DNA of 64,000 nucleotides, taken from Gammaproteobacteria bacterium (lineage in GTDB: Bacteria > Pseudomonadota > Gammaproteobacteria > Steroidobacterales > GCA-2729495). Positions 35,437 to 43,822 of this stretch are shown piece by piece. The DNA lies in contig JADZBS010000003.1 of the NCBI GenBank assembly GCA_020851975.1, positions 87,940 through 151,939 on the forward strand. The letters are read 5' to 3'. Below the pieces are notes generated by a model. It was not told the origin of the DNA. It did not search any database and was given only the letters and a program-made list of their open reading frames with translations. Both the position numbers and the translations under genes were made by a program. Positions within the stretch are counted from its first letter, which is position 1. Every line of letters starts with the position of its first letter.

Positions 35437-37329
35437 ATGTCGATGATCAGCACAGCCCTGTCCGGCCTCATCGCAGCCCAGCGCGGCCTCGAGGCGACGA
35501 GCAACAACGTCGCCAATGCCGGCACCGAGGGCTATGTGCGCCGTCGCACCCTGCAGGTGGAGGCAGTCACCGCCGGCTTCGGCCTGACGGCCGACCTCGG
35601 CTCCGGTGTGCGCGTCACCGACGTGCAGCGGCTGTACGACAGCTTCCTCGCCGATGCGCTGCGCGACACCACGAGCAGCGAACAGCGGGCCCAGGCGCTC
35701 GCCGACCTCACGGCGCGGCTCGACAACCTGCTCGGCAATCCCGACCTCGGCATCGGCACCAGCATCCAGGCGTTCTTCGACAAGGCGGAACTCCTCGCCC
35801 GCGATCCGACCTCGGCCGCCGGTCGCCAGCAGCTCCTGCTCGAGGGTGACTCGCTCGCGCAGCGCTTCAGCCAGCTCGACAGCCAGCTCGGTGCGCTCGG
35901 CGACGAGATCGACCGCCGGCTCGGCGACGTGACCGCGCGCATCAACGCCATCGCCGCCTCGCTGGCGGACATCAACGCGACCATGGCGCGCGGCACGGCC
36001 GGCACCAACGACCTCGAGGACCGCCGCGACGCGCTGCTGCAGGAACTCGCCACGCAGATCAACGCGACCGTGGTCCGGGACGAGGGTGGCGGCGTCACCG
36101 TCATGATCGGCAACGGCCAGCCGCTGGTGCTCGGCAACGAGAGCGCCCGGCTCGAACTGGTCGCGGACAGCTTCGACCCGACGCGCCTGCAGGTGACGAT
36201 CGACCTGGCCGGACAGTCGGTGCCCGTGTCGCGGCAGGTCTCCGGCGGTGCGCTGGGCGGCCTGCTGGCGTTCCGCAGCCAGTCCCTCGACCCGGCCCGG
36301 AACGAGCTGGGACTCCTCGCCACGACGCTGACGCAGGCCTTCAACCTGCAGCACGCCCAGGGGGCGGACAGCTACGGCAACCTGGGTGGCGCGTTCTTCG
36401 CCACCGGCGCGCCGGATGTGCTCGACTCGGCCGGCAACACGGGCGCGGCAACGGTCACCGCCAGCATCGCCGATGCCACGGCCCTGGCAGCCCGCGACTA
36501 CGTGCTGCTCTGGAACGGCTCGGCGTGGTCGCTCACCGATGCGTCCACGGGTGCGCCGCTGGCGATGACCGGCAGCGGCACATTGGCCGATCCCTTCCGG
36601 TTCGACGGCCTGGCGGTCAGCGCCGGCGCCGGCGCAGCCGCCGGCGACCGATTCATGATCCGGCCCGTGGCAGGCAACGCCGGCCGCTTCGGTGTAGCCA
36701 TCACGGACCCGGCCGCGATCGCCGCAGCCTCCCCCGTGCGCACTACCCGCTCGCTCGCCAACAGCTCGGATGCCACGATCTCGCTCGCCGGTATCGCCGA
36801 CGTGAACGACCCGGCCCTGCAGCAGGCGGTGGAGATCCGCTTCGAGGCCGCCGGCACGCTGCGGATCTTCGACAGCGCCAACAACGACCTCAGCGGACCG
36901 CTCGCCTATGCCAGCGGCGCGGACCTCACGTTCAACGGCTGGACGGTGCGCATCTCCGGGGCGGCGGCCGCCGGCGACGTGTTCTCCGTGTCCGCCAGCC
37001 CGCCCGGCAGCGGCGACAACGCCAACGCGCTCGCCCTGGCCGCAGTCCCCGGACGGGGTTTCCTCGGCGGCGGCCAGGTGTCGGTCGACCATCTCGCGGC
37101 GCGCCTGGTGTCGACCGTGGGCGCCACGGCACTGCGCCATCGGCAGGATCTCGATGTCCAGGCCGGGCTGCGCGAGCAGGCGCAGGTCGACCTCGATGCG
37201 GTGGCCGGCGTCAACCTCGACGAAGAGGCCGCCAACCTGCTGCGCTACCAACAGGCCTATCAGGCAGCGAGCAAGGTCATCGCGGTCTCCGACGAACTGT
37301 TCCGCTCGCTCCTCGGGATGCTCCGCTGA
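35437..37329 (+). CDS. flgK: hook-filament junction protein FlgK
   Basis: HAP1, the first junction layer between hook and filament. 630 residues. The N-terminal D0/D1 region has SGLIAAQRGLEATSNNVANA and the C-terminal D0 helix has LDEEAANLLRYQQAYQAASK. In between lies a large Ala/Gly/Asp-rich variable region (about 310-540), longer than in E. coli FlgK (about 550). It is chaperoned by FlgN. ATG 37332 of flgL follows the stop by 2 bp. Confidence 0.94.
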   Translation: MSMISTALSGLIAAQRGLEATSNNVANAGTEGYVRRRTLQVEAVTAGFGLTADLGSGVRVTDVQRLYDSFLADALRDTTSSEQRAQALADLTARLDNLLGNPDLGIGTSIQAFFDKAELLARDPTSAAGRQQLLLEGDSLAQRFSQLDSQLGALGDEIDRRLGDVTARINAIAASLADINATMARGTAGTNDLEDRRDALLQELATQINATVVRDEGGGVTVMIGNGQPLVLGNESARLELVADSFDPTRLQVTIDLAGQSVPVSRQVSGGALGGLLAFRSQSLDPARNELGLLATTLTQAFNLQHAQGADSYGNLGGAFFATGAPDVLDSAGNTGAATVTASIADATALAARDYVLLWNGSAWSLTDASTGAPLAMTGSGTLADPFRFDGLAVSAGAGAAAGDRFMIRPVAGNAGRFGVAITDPAAIAAASPVRTTRSLANSSDATISLAGIADVNDPALQQAVEIRFEAAGTLRIFDSANNDLSGPLAYASGADLTFNGWTVRISGAAAAGDVFSVSASPPGSGDNANALALAAVPGRGFLGGGQVSVDHLAARLVSTVGATALRHRQDLDVQAGLREQAQVDLDAVAGVNLDEEAANLLRYQQAYQAASKVIAVSDELFRSLLGMLR

Positions 37330-37331
37330 CC

Positions 37332-38525
37332 ATGCGCACTTCCACCCGTACCCTGCAGATCCAGTGGCTGGCCGACGTCTACCGCCGGCAGGCCGAGATC
37401 GCCCGCATCCAGCGCCAGGTGAGTTCCGGCGTGCGCATCGCCACGGCCGGCGACGACCCGGCCGGTGCCGGGCAGGTGGTGTCCCTGCAGCAGGGCATCG
37501 ACCGGCTGAGCAACTTCAACGCCAATGGGGAGGCCGCCCGCCGGCGCCTCGCACTCGAGGAAAGCGCACTCGACCGCTTCGGCGATTCGCTCACGCGCGT
37601 GCGCGAGCTGGCGGTCCAGGCCGGGGGCGGCACGCAGAGCCAGGAAACCCGCCGCGCCATCGCCGCGGAGATGCGCGAGATCCTCGCCGGGCTCATCGAC
37701 ACCGCCAACGTGCAGGACGGCGAGGGCCACTACGTCTTCGCCGGCACCGAGGTCCGCGGCCAACCGGTGACTGTCACCAACGGCGTGGCTGGCTACACGG
37801 GCGACGACGGCGTGCGCCAGCAGCGCATCAGCGACACACGCACCATCCGCGAGGGTGACGCCGGTTCGGAGGTCTTTTTCGCCATCCGCAACGGCAACGG
37901 CACCTTCGCCGTCGCACCGGCTGCCGGCAACCAGGGCACCACCTTCTTCCGATCCGCCACGGTGACGGACACCGCCGCCTGGGTACCCGATACCTCCACG
38001 ATCACCTTCACCACACCGGGCACCTACACGGTCACCGACTCGCTCGGGGCCCCGGTGTCCACCGGCAGCTGGAGCGGGCCTGGCACCATCACCTTCCAGG
38101 GGGCATCGATCGGCTTCGACGGCGACCCGGTCGCGGGTGACAGCTTCCGCGTGACGCCGAGCGCCAATCGCAGCGTGTTCGCCACCGTGGGTGCACTGGT
38201 CACGGCGCTCGAGGGCGACAGCACGACACCCGGCGGCCGCGCTCATTTCCAGAATGCACTGAACGACGCGCTGCTCGGGCTCGACCAGTCCGAGCAGCAC
38301 CTGAGCGATGTCCGCAGCAGCATCGGCGCGCGGCTGTCAGCGCTCGAGGAACAGCAGTCGAACAACGCCGAGCTGTCCATCCAGCTGCAATCGACGCTGT
38401 CGACGGTGCGCGACGTGGACTACCCGCAGGCGATCTCGGCCCTGGAAACGGAACTGACCGGCCTCGAGGCCGCCCAGAAGGTCTTCGCCCAGACCCGCTC
38501 GCTGTCACTCTTCGACCTGCTCTGA
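37332..38525 (+). CDS. flgL: hook-filament junction protein FlgL
   Basis: HAP3, the second junction layer. 397 residues. It shows the flagellin-like N-terminus (RQAEIARIQRQVSSGVRIATAGDDPAG region) and a C-terminus with DVDYPQAISALETELTGLEAAQKVF. A beta-rich insertion (about 150-290) replaces the flagellin hypervariable part. It ends the flgB operon and is followed directly by the second REP cluster. Confidence 0.94.
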   Translation: MRTSTRTLQIQWLADVYRRQAEIARIQRQVSSGVRIATAGDDPAGAGQVVSLQQGIDRLSNFNANGEAARRRLALEESALDRFGDSLTRVRELAVQAGGGTQSQETRRAIAAEMREILAGLIDTANVQDGEGHYVFAGTEVRGQPVTVTNGVAGYTGDDGVRQQRISDTRTIREGDAGSEVFFAIRNGNGTFAVAPAAGNQGTTFFRSATVTDTAAWVPDTSTITFTTPGTYTVTDSLGAPVSTGSWSGPGTITFQGASIGFDGDPVAGDSFRVTPSANRSVFATVGALVTALEGDSTTPGGRAHFQNALNDALLGLDQSEQHLSDVRSSIGARLSALEEQQSNNAELSIQLQSTLSTVRDVDYPQAISALETELTGLEAAQKVFAQTRSLSLFDLL

Positions 38526-38838
38526 CCCTTCCCCTGGCCGGAGCACCCCGTAGGAGCGACGGGTAGGAGCGACGGGTAGGAGCGACGGGTAGGAGCGACG
38601 CCAGTCGCGATTCTTCTTTTCTCTTCGCTCTCCCCGCGACCCCCTCGACCACCACCGCACCGGCCTGCCGCCGCGACCCGGCCGGCGGGGCGGGGGGTTG
38701 GCGGAAGAGAGGAAATATTCGCGACTGGCGTCGCTCCTACCCGTCGCTCCTACAGCGTCGCTCCTACAGCGTCGCTCCTACCCGTCGCTCCTGCTCGTCG
38801 CGAGCGGGAATCTGTGACCTGCCGCACATCGCAGCCGG
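38526..38838. repeat. REP/REPIN-like cluster with half-REP ladders between flgL and fliC
   Basis: A gene-free stretch. Left side: three tandem 13-bp half-units GTAGGAGCGACGG (38550-38588), then a full REP (38589-38610). Core: about 108 bp with a T/C-rich start (TTCTTCTTTTCTCTTC) and a CCGGCGGGG...AAGAGAGG end. Right side: an inverted full REP (38719-38740), then four inverted half-units (38741-38753, 38754-38767, 38768-38781 and 38782-38792, the last one diverged). The core resembles that of the glgX-glgB cluster, so both are copies of one composite element. It ends 47 bp before the fliC promoter. Confidence 0.85.
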
Positions 38839-38866
38839 TCAAGTCGCCGACCTCCCCTGCCGATAA
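38839..38866 (+). promoter_or_regulatory. sigma-28 (FliA) promoter of fliC
   Basis: TCAAG (38839-38843), 15 bp, then GCCGATAA (38859-38866). The leader is about 90 nt and ends with AAGGAGAGG before the ATG. Confidence 0.85.
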
Positions 38867-38962
38867 AACCGTCGCTATGGCTTCGAGGTTCCGTGGGCCG
38901 TGAGGGCCAGGAACCCGGAAAGCACGCGAAACTCGGAATCATTCATCGAAGGAGAGGAACAC

Positions 38963-40405
38963 ATGCCAGTCGTCATCAATACCAACGTCCTGTCGTTGAA
39001 CGCACAGCGCAACCTGTCGCGTTCCGACAGCACGCTGGCGACCGCCCTGCAGCGGCTCTCGTCCGGCCTGCGCATCAACAGCGCCAAGGACGACGCCGCC
39101 GGCCTGGCGATCGCCAACCGCTTCACCACGCAGATCCGCGGCCTGAACCAGGCGGTGCGCAATGCCAACGACGGCATCTCGCTCGCCCAGACGGCCGAAT
39201 CGGCGCTGGAAGAGCTCACCAACAACCTGCAGCGCATCCGCGAGCTGGCCGTGCAGTCGGCCAACGCGACGAACTCCGCTTCCGACCGCTCCGCCCTGGA
39301 CCAGGAAGTCCAGCAGCGTCTCGCGGAGATCAATCGGATCGCCTCGCAGACCTCGTTCAACGGCCAGAAGGTGCTCGACGGCAGCTTCGGCGCCGCCCAG
39401 TTCCAGGTCGGTGCCAATGTCGGCGAAACGATCGGCGTGAACCTGACCACCGGCGTGCGCGCCGATCAGATGGGCCAGATCGCCACTGCCGATGGTACCG
39501 CGGTCACGGGCAACGCCCTGACGGACGGTGGCCTGACGCTGGCGGTGGGCCAGGGCGCAGCCGTGTCCGTCGGTGCCAGCACTGCGGGTTCGCAGGCCGG
39601 CCAGGACGCCGACAGCGCCTACGCGAAGGTGAACGCCATCGCCGCCGCGGGTGTCGCGGGCCTCACGGCCACGGCAACCAACGCCACCTCCGGAACGTTC
39701 TCGACGGTCAGCAGCGCGGGTGGCCTCTCCACCTACAACCTGACCATCAATGGCGTGGCCATCTATGCCGGCACCGACAACATCGCCTCCGGCGCTTCGC
39801 TGACGGCGGCCGATGTCGCTGCCCAGGTGAACCTGTTCTCGGCCCAGACGGGCGTGTCCGCTTCCGTGTCGGGCACGACGTTCACGCTGACTGCTTCCGA
39901 CGGGCGCAACGTCGTGGTCGCCGAGACGATCGCCAACGGCACCGGCGGCACGGCCTCTGGCACCGGCATTGCCGCCGCCCAGGAAGGCACCCTGCGCGGC
40001 ACGATCACGCTGTCGGCTTCGGAGAACATCACGCTCGGCGGCAGCTACGCGGACATCGGCTTCGCGGGCACGTCGATCGCGGTCGACTCCACGACGCTCT
40101 CCGGCATCAGCGTCACCAGCGTCACCAACGCCAACGAAGCCATGCAACGCGTGGATGCGGCCCTGACGTCGGTGTCCTCGCTGCGCAGCCAGTTCGGCGC
40201 CATCCAGAACCGCTTCGAGTCCACGATCGCCAACCTGACGGCGGTCTCCGAGAACCTGACTGCCTCGCGCAGCCGGATTCAGGACGCGGACTTCGCGGCG
40301 GAGACCGCGGCGATGACCAAGGCGCAGATCCTGCAGCAGGCCGGTGTGGCCGTGTTGGCCCAGGCCAACGCAGCCCCGCAGGTCGTGCTGGGCCTGCTCC
40401 GGTAA
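38963..40405 (+). CDS. fliC: flagellin
   Basis: The filament subunit. 480 residues. The N-terminal D0/D1 begins MPVVINTNVLSLNAQRNLSR, with RLSSGLRINSAKDDAAG. The C-terminal D1/D0 has NRFESTIANLTAVSENL, SRIQDADFAAETA and the end ANAAPQVVLGLLR. The central part (about 170-385) is variable, rich in Ala/Thr/Gly/Ser and free of Cys. ATG 38963 follows AAGGAGAGG. Only one flagellin gene is present in the window. Likely chaperone: FliS, encoded downstream. Confidence 0.97.
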   Translation: MPVVINTNVLSLNAQRNLSRSDSTLATALQRLSSGLRINSAKDDAAGLAIANRFTTQIRGLNQAVRNANDGISLAQTAESALEELTNNLQRIRELAVQSANATNSASDRSALDQEVQQRLAEINRIASQTSFNGQKVLDGSFGAAQFQVGANVGETIGVNLTTGVRADQMGQIATADGTAVTGNALTDGGLTLAVGQGAAVSVGASTAGSQAGQDADSAYAKVNAIAAAGVAGLTATATNATSGTFSTVSSAGGLSTYNLTINGVAIYAGTDNIASGASLTAADVAAQVNLFSAQTGVSASVSGTTFTLTASDGRNVVVAETIANGTGGTASGTGIAAAQEGTLRGTITLSASENITLGGSYADIGFAGTSIAVDSTTLSGISVTSVTNANEAMQRVDAALTSVSSLRSQFGAIQNRFESTIANLTAVSENLTASRSRIQDADFAAETAAMTKAQILQQAGVAVLAQANAAPQVVLGLLR

Positions 40406-40429
40406 GAGCGAGCCATCGATGAAAGCCCG

Positions 40430-40460
40430 GGCGGTGGCCGGTGACGAGCCGGCCACCGCC
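40430..40460 (+). terminator. perfect 12-bp hairpin after fliC, without a U-tract
   Basis: GGCGGTGGCCGG (40430-40441) pairs with CCGGCCACCGCC (40449-40460) over a 7-nt loop. No T-run follows, so it may protect the fliC mRNA end or act as a partial or Rho-assisted stop before flaG. Confidence 0.55.
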
Positions 40461-40498
40461 TCGTGGTGAGAACCCGCAGCGGTGACTGGAGGCCAACC

Positions 40499-40864
40499 AT
40501 GAATGTCACTGCAACGCCATCGCCCGACGCGGCCACGCCGACGAAGCCGCAGACCGCGGAAGCCGGACGCCCGGTTCCGGACGGCGGCAGGGAATTGCCG
40601 GCCACCGGCAAGGCTGCGCCACGCGCGTCTCACGCTGCGCCTCAGATCAGCATCGACAAGGCGCTGGCCCAGATCCAGGCCTACCTCGCCGATTCGAAAC
40701 GACAGCTCGATTTCCAGTTCGACGAAGCAAGCGGCCGGACGATCATCCGGGTCGTCAATCCCGCCACGGGTGAGGTCATACGCCAGATTCCCGCCGAGGA
40801 GGTGCTCAAGCTGGCGGCCCACCTCGAAAACCTGGGCCTGCACACCCTCGATGCACGCGCCTGA
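40499..40864 (+). CDS. flaG: FlaG family protein
   Basis: A small protein near flagellin genes in many polar flagellates; reported to affect filament length, mechanism unclear. 121 residues: a disordered Pro/Ala/Thr-rich N-terminal half, then the FlaG domain (about 50-118) with LDFQFDEASGRTIIRVVNP and VIRQIPAEEVLKLAAHL. ATG 40499 follows TGGAGG. It lies between the fliC hairpin and the fliD sigma-54 promoter. Confidence 0.9.
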   Translation: MNVTATPSPDAATPTKPQTAEAGRPVPDGGRELPATGKAAPRASHAAPQISIDKALAQIQAYLADSKRQLDFQFDEASGRTIIRVVNPATGEVIRQIPAEEVLKLAAHLENLGLHTLDARA

Positions 40865-40878
40865 CGCCATCCTCCTCG

Positions 40879-40894
40879 TGGCACGGATCTTGCT
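40879..40894 (+). promoter_or_regulatory. sigma-54 promoter of fliD-fliS-fliT
   Basis: TGGCACG-GATC-TTGCT with GG at 40880-40881 and GC at 40892-40893. Predicted start at 40905, leader of 40 nt. I see no FleQ-like palindrome pair upstream. Confidence 0.9.
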
Positions 40895-40907
40895 TTGTTG
40901 AGACAGG

Positions 40908-40928
40908 AGCCCCGCGGTCGGGGCTTTG
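40908..40928 (+). terminator. hairpin at the 5' end of the fliD transcript / end of flaG
   Basis: AGCCCCG (40908-40914), loop CGGT, CGGGGCT (40919-40925), then TTTG. It could end flaG transcription. It would also form the first structure, about 3 nt from the 5' end, of RNA made from the fliD sigma-54 promoter. Confidence 0.5.
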
Positions 40929-40944
40929 ACGACGGATCATTGCC

Positions 40945-42306
40945 ATGGCCATCACCGCCGCCGGACTCGGCTCCGGCCTCGACGTCAAGAGCCTGGTCGA
41001 CCAGCTCGTCGCGGCCGAGCGTCAGCCTGTGGCCACGCGGCTGGCCACGCAGGAAGCCCGCGCCACCGCCCAGCTCACCGGCATCGGCCGGCTGAAGAGC
41101 GCGCTCGCCGGCTTCGAGGATGCGGTCGGCAAACTCGCCGACCTCGACCAGTTCCAGCAACGCACCGCGACGGTCCCGGACGATGCGCCCATCGCCGCCA
41201 CCGCGACCTCGGCGGCCGAGCCCGCGAGCTACGAAGTCGAGGTGCTCGCCCTCGCCACGGCTCACCGGCTGGTCTCGGGTGCCTTTGCCTCCGCCGAGGC
41301 GGTGGTCGGTACCGGCCAGCTCGTCATCGGCACCGGCGCGGGCTCGATGCAGATCGAGATCACCACTGCGAACCAGACGCTCGCCGGGATCCGCGACGCC
41401 ATCAATGCTTCGGCGAACAACCCCGGTCTCCGCGCCAGCATCGTCACGGGTGCCGACGGCGCCCACCTGATCCTCACCGCCACCGCGACCGGCACGACCG
41501 GTGCCATCACCGTGGATGCGCTGGCCCCCGGCAGCCCGCTCGAAGCGCTCGAATTCGGCGCCGGCACCACCAACGCACTGACCCAGGCAAGCGCCGCTGC
41601 CGATGCCTCCGTCCTCATCGACGGGCTCGCCGTGACCAGCGCCACCAACAGCATCGAGGGCGCCATCGAGGGCGTATCCATCGACCTCCTCGAGGCGGCG
41701 CCCGGCGAGACGGTGACGCTGTCGGTCGGCTACGACACCGACGCCGCCCGCGAATCCGTGGCGAAATTCGTCGACGCGTACAACGCCGTGGTCGGCACGG
41801 TCAACGAACTGACCGCGTACAACGCCGATACCGGAGCTGCCGGCGCACTGCTCGGCGATGCGGCCACCCGTGCCGTGAAGACCGCGCTGCGCGAGGCGCT
41901 CGGCCAGGCCACTGGCAATGCCGGCGATGTGTACCGCACGCTCGCCGAAATCGGCATCAGCACGGCCACGAACGGCAAGCTCACGCTGGATGCCGCGCGG
42001 CTCGACACGGCGCTCGACACCGACTTCGATGCCGTCGGCCGCCTCTTCGCCGGCACGGACGACGGGGTCGCGGTGCGGATGAAGGGCATCGTCGAGGGCT
42101 ACCTCGCGGGCGACGGCCGGCTCGGCGCACGCGAGACCACCCTCAAGGCACGCCTGGAGGACATCAGCGACCGGCGCAGCGTGCTCGACACGCGCATGGA
42201 ACAGCTGCGCAAGCGCTACCAGAGCCAGTTCAACGCGCTCGACCGGCTGGTGAGCCAGCTCAATCAGACGAGCAGCTTCCTCACCCGCCAGCTCGAGAAC
42301 CTCTGA
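40945..42306 (+). CDS. fliD: flagellar filament cap protein FliD
   Basis: HAP2, the cap that inserts flagellin at the tip. 453 residues: FliD_N (about 5-105) with AAGLGSGLDVKSLVDQLVAAE, a beta middle part, and FliD_C (about 215-435) with SVGYDTDAARESVAKFVDAYN and RYQSQFNALDRLVSQLNQTS, ending FLTRQLENL. There is no clear ribosome site before the ATG. Start chosen because MAITAAGLGSGLD is the conserved N-terminus. Confidence 0.95.
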   Translation: MAITAAGLGSGLDVKSLVDQLVAAERQPVATRLATQEARATAQLTGIGRLKSALAGFEDAVGKLADLDQFQQRTATVPDDAPIAATATSAAEPASYEVEVLALATAHRLVSGAFASAEAVVGTGQLVIGTGAGSMQIEITTANQTLAGIRDAINASANNPGLRASIVTGADGAHLILTATATGTTGAITVDALAPGSPLEALEFGAGTTNALTQASAAADASVLIDGLAVTSATNSIEGAIEGVSIDLLEAAPGETVTLSVGYDTDAARESVAKFVDAYNAVVGTVNELTAYNADTGAAGALLGDAATRAVKTALREALGQATGNAGDVYRTLAEIGISTATNGKLTLDAARLDTALDTDFDAVGRLFAGTDDGVAVRMKGIVEGYLAGDGRLGARETTLKARLEDISDRRSVLDTRMEQLRKRYQSQFNALDRLVSQLNQTSSFLTRQLENL

Positions 42307-42331
42307 AGCCCGCCCGGCACAGGACGACAGC

Positions 42332-42742
42332 ATGCACACGACTCACGGAACCGCACTCGGCCAGTATCGCGCGGTGACGGCCTACGGCGCGGCGAGCGGC
42401 GACCGGCTGCAGCTCATCACACGCCTCATGGAGGGCGCGCTCGACCGCATCACCAGTGCACGCGGCCACATGGCGCGCGGCGAGATCGCGGCCAAGGGCG
42501 AGGCCATCGGCCGCGCCATCGGTCTCATCGACGGCCTGCGCACCGCGCTCGATCACGAACGCGGCGGAACGATCGCCGCCAACCTCGATGCCCTGTACGA
42601 CTACATGATGCGCCGGCTGGTAGAAGCCAACCTGCGGGACGACGAGCGCCGCCTCACCGAAGTGGCAGGGCTCCTCGACGAGATCCGTTCTGCCTGGGCG
42701 AGCGTCACGCACAGTCAGGCCACGGCAGGCGCCGGCGCCTGA
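42332..42742 (+). CDS. fliS: flagellin export chaperone FliS
   Basis: Binds the disordered C-terminus of flagellin before export. 136 residues, a four-helix protein. It starts with the typical GLYRQYxA-type region, here LGQYRAVTAYGAASGDRLQLI, followed by LMEGALDRITSARGHM and LDALYDYMMRRLVEANLRDDE. Lies between fliD and the fliT-like gene in one operon. Confidence 0.93.
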   Translation: MHTTHGTALGQYRAVTAYGAASGDRLQLITRLMEGALDRITSARGHMARGEIAAKGEAIGRAIGLIDGLRTALDHERGGTIAANLDALYDYMMRRLVEANLRDDERRLTEVAGLLDEIRSAWASVTHSQATAGAGA

Positions 42743-42756
42743 AAGCGCGAACGGTC

Positions 42757-43104
42757 ATGCAGATCCTCGACGACATCCTGGCACTCACCGAATCGGTGGA
42801 GCAGCACGTCGAGCGCGGCGAGTGGTCGGAGGCTGGCGCACTCGATGCCGAGCGCTGCCGCCGCCTCGAGGCCCTCTTCGCCGATCCCGCCTCGCGCAGC
42901 GACCTCGCCGCCTGGCGCGGCGTGCTGCAGGGGCTCCTGTTGCGCAACCGCCAGATCATCCAGCGTGTGCAGGAGCGGCAACAGGAACTCGCACAGGCCT
43001 CCGTCGCCCTCGGCAGCGCCCGGCGTGCGGTGCATGCCTACGGGCGCAACACGGGTCCCGGCAACCTCGTTTACCTGCGCCCATCTCGGGGGAACCCCAC
43101 ATGA
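42757..43104 (+). CDS. fliT: FliT-like flagellar export chaperone
   Basis: A 115-residue helical protein in the place where fliT normally lies (after fliS). FliT chaperones FliD. Sequence similarity within this family is low; here ILDDILALTESVEQHVERGEWSEAG and LLRNRQIIQRVQERQQELAQ fit its helix pattern. The TGA overlaps the ATG of the next gene (ATGA), so translation of the two is coupled. Confidence 0.75.
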   Translation: MQILDDILALTESVEQHVERGEWSEAGALDAERCRRLEALFADPASRSDLAAWRGVLQGLLLRNRQIIQRVQERQQELAQASVALGSARRAVHAYGRNTGPGNLVYLRPSRGNPT

Positions 43105-43709
43105 GCCCGCACGACCGCACTGACTTCGAAGGCATCTCGCTCTACGAGCGCCTGCCCTTCACCTGGGTGAGTGCCGATCTCGGTGATCTCAACGAACTCG
43201 ACCACGCCAATCACGAGTCCGCACGGGCCCTGCAGGCGCTGGCGGTCTACGAGGAAATGCCGCGAGAGGTCTCGAGCGACAGCGCACATCACCACGCCAG
43301 TCCCGAGCTGCTGCACCTGCAGGTGAAAGTCGACGTCCTGCTCTCGCTGGTCGGCCGCCTGATGTCGAACCAGGCGGATGCACCCGCACGCCACTCCATC
43401 GTGCTGCGCAGCCAGAGCGTGGAGTGGTCGGGGCCCGATCACGTCCACGCGAAGCCAGGCGACAGCGGTTACGTCGTTCTCTATCCCAACCCCGTGCTGC
43501 CACTGCCCCTGCGCCTGCCCGGCCGCGTGGTCGGCAGCGTCGAGCGCTCCGGCACGCGCTGGCTGCAGACCCGCTTCGAACATCTCACGCCCGCGGTGGC
43601 CGCGGGTCTGGAAAAGATGGTGTTCCGCCGGCACCGCCGCCAGGTCGCCTTCAGCAAGGGCACTGGCGTCTTCACCGAGACCGGCATCTTCCGGGCGTCA
43701 AAATTCTGA
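43101..43709 (+). CDS. PilZ-like domain protein
   Basis: A 202-residue cytosolic protein. The N-terminal half is helical (about 30-95). The C-terminal half (about 95-200) is beta-rich and reads like a PilZ domain that ends RHRRQVAFSKG. The usual c-di-GMP motifs R-x3-R and (D/N)xSxxG are not intact where expected (nearest text RSQSVEWSG), so ligand binding is doubtful. It is translationally coupled to fliT and followed by fleSR. Pseudomonas has fleQ here; Xanthomonas has PilZ genes near fliS. A link between c-di-GMP and motility is inference. Confidence 0.6.
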   Translation: MSPHDRTDFEGISLYERLPFTWVSADLGDLNELDHANHESARALQALAVYEEMPREVSSDSAHHHASPELLHLQVKVDVLLSLVGRLMSNQADAPARHSIVLRSQSVEWSGPDHVHAKPGDSGYVVLYPNPVLPLPLRLPGRVVGSVERSGTRWLQTRFEHLTPAVAAGLEKMVFRRHRRQVAFSKGTGVFTETGIFRASKF

Positions 43710-43744
43710 CGAGCTGCTGATGGCCGGCAGACCAAAATTCTGGC
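43697..43744 (+). promoter_or_regulatory. pair of FleQ-like enhancer palindromes upstream of fleSR
   Basis: Two 14-mers, GTCAA-AATT-CTGAC (43697-43710) and ACCAA-AATT-CTGGC (43731-43744), 34 bp apart. Both fit GYCAA-N4-YTGRC (the second with A at position 1), close to the FleQ box known from Pseudomonas (GTCAN-TAAA-TTGAC). The first overlaps the end of the PilZ-like gene. An IHF-like ATCAA-GAGT-TT plus an A/T-rich run follows at 43757-43785, before the -24/-12 element. Confidence 0.6.
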
Positions 43745-43806
43745 ACCGGCTGAACCATCAAGAGTTTCTTTTTAAATAACAATGAGATAGTCTCGCCACG
43801 ATCGGA

Positions 43807-43822
43807 CGGCATGGTTCTTGCT
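43807..43822 (+). promoter_or_regulatory. sigma-54 promoter of fleSR
   Basis: CGGCATG-GTTC-TTGCT with GG at 43808-43809 and GC at 43820-43821. Predicted +1 at 43833, one base before the fleS ATG. Confidence 0.8.

Noticed and set aside
38550..38792. CRISPR array from regular short repeats before fliC
   Set aside because: Units are 13-14 bp in tandem without unique spacers and are mirror-symmetric, which fits half-REPs; no cas gene.
38836..38849. FleQ-like GTCAA-GTCG-CCGAC at fliC
   Set aside because: The right half has a mismatch, it is single, and it overlaps the sigma-28 -35 box TCAAG, which explains the match.
38939..40870. 643-codon open frame antisense to fliC
   Set aside because: High-GC mirror frame; its translation is Arg/Gly/His-rich without domains, while the forward frame is a clear flagellin.
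43741..43756. TGGCACC upstream of fleS as a sigma-54 promoter
   Set aside because: The -12 part is missing (AACC instead of TTGC); the TGGC is part of a FleQ-like palindrome.
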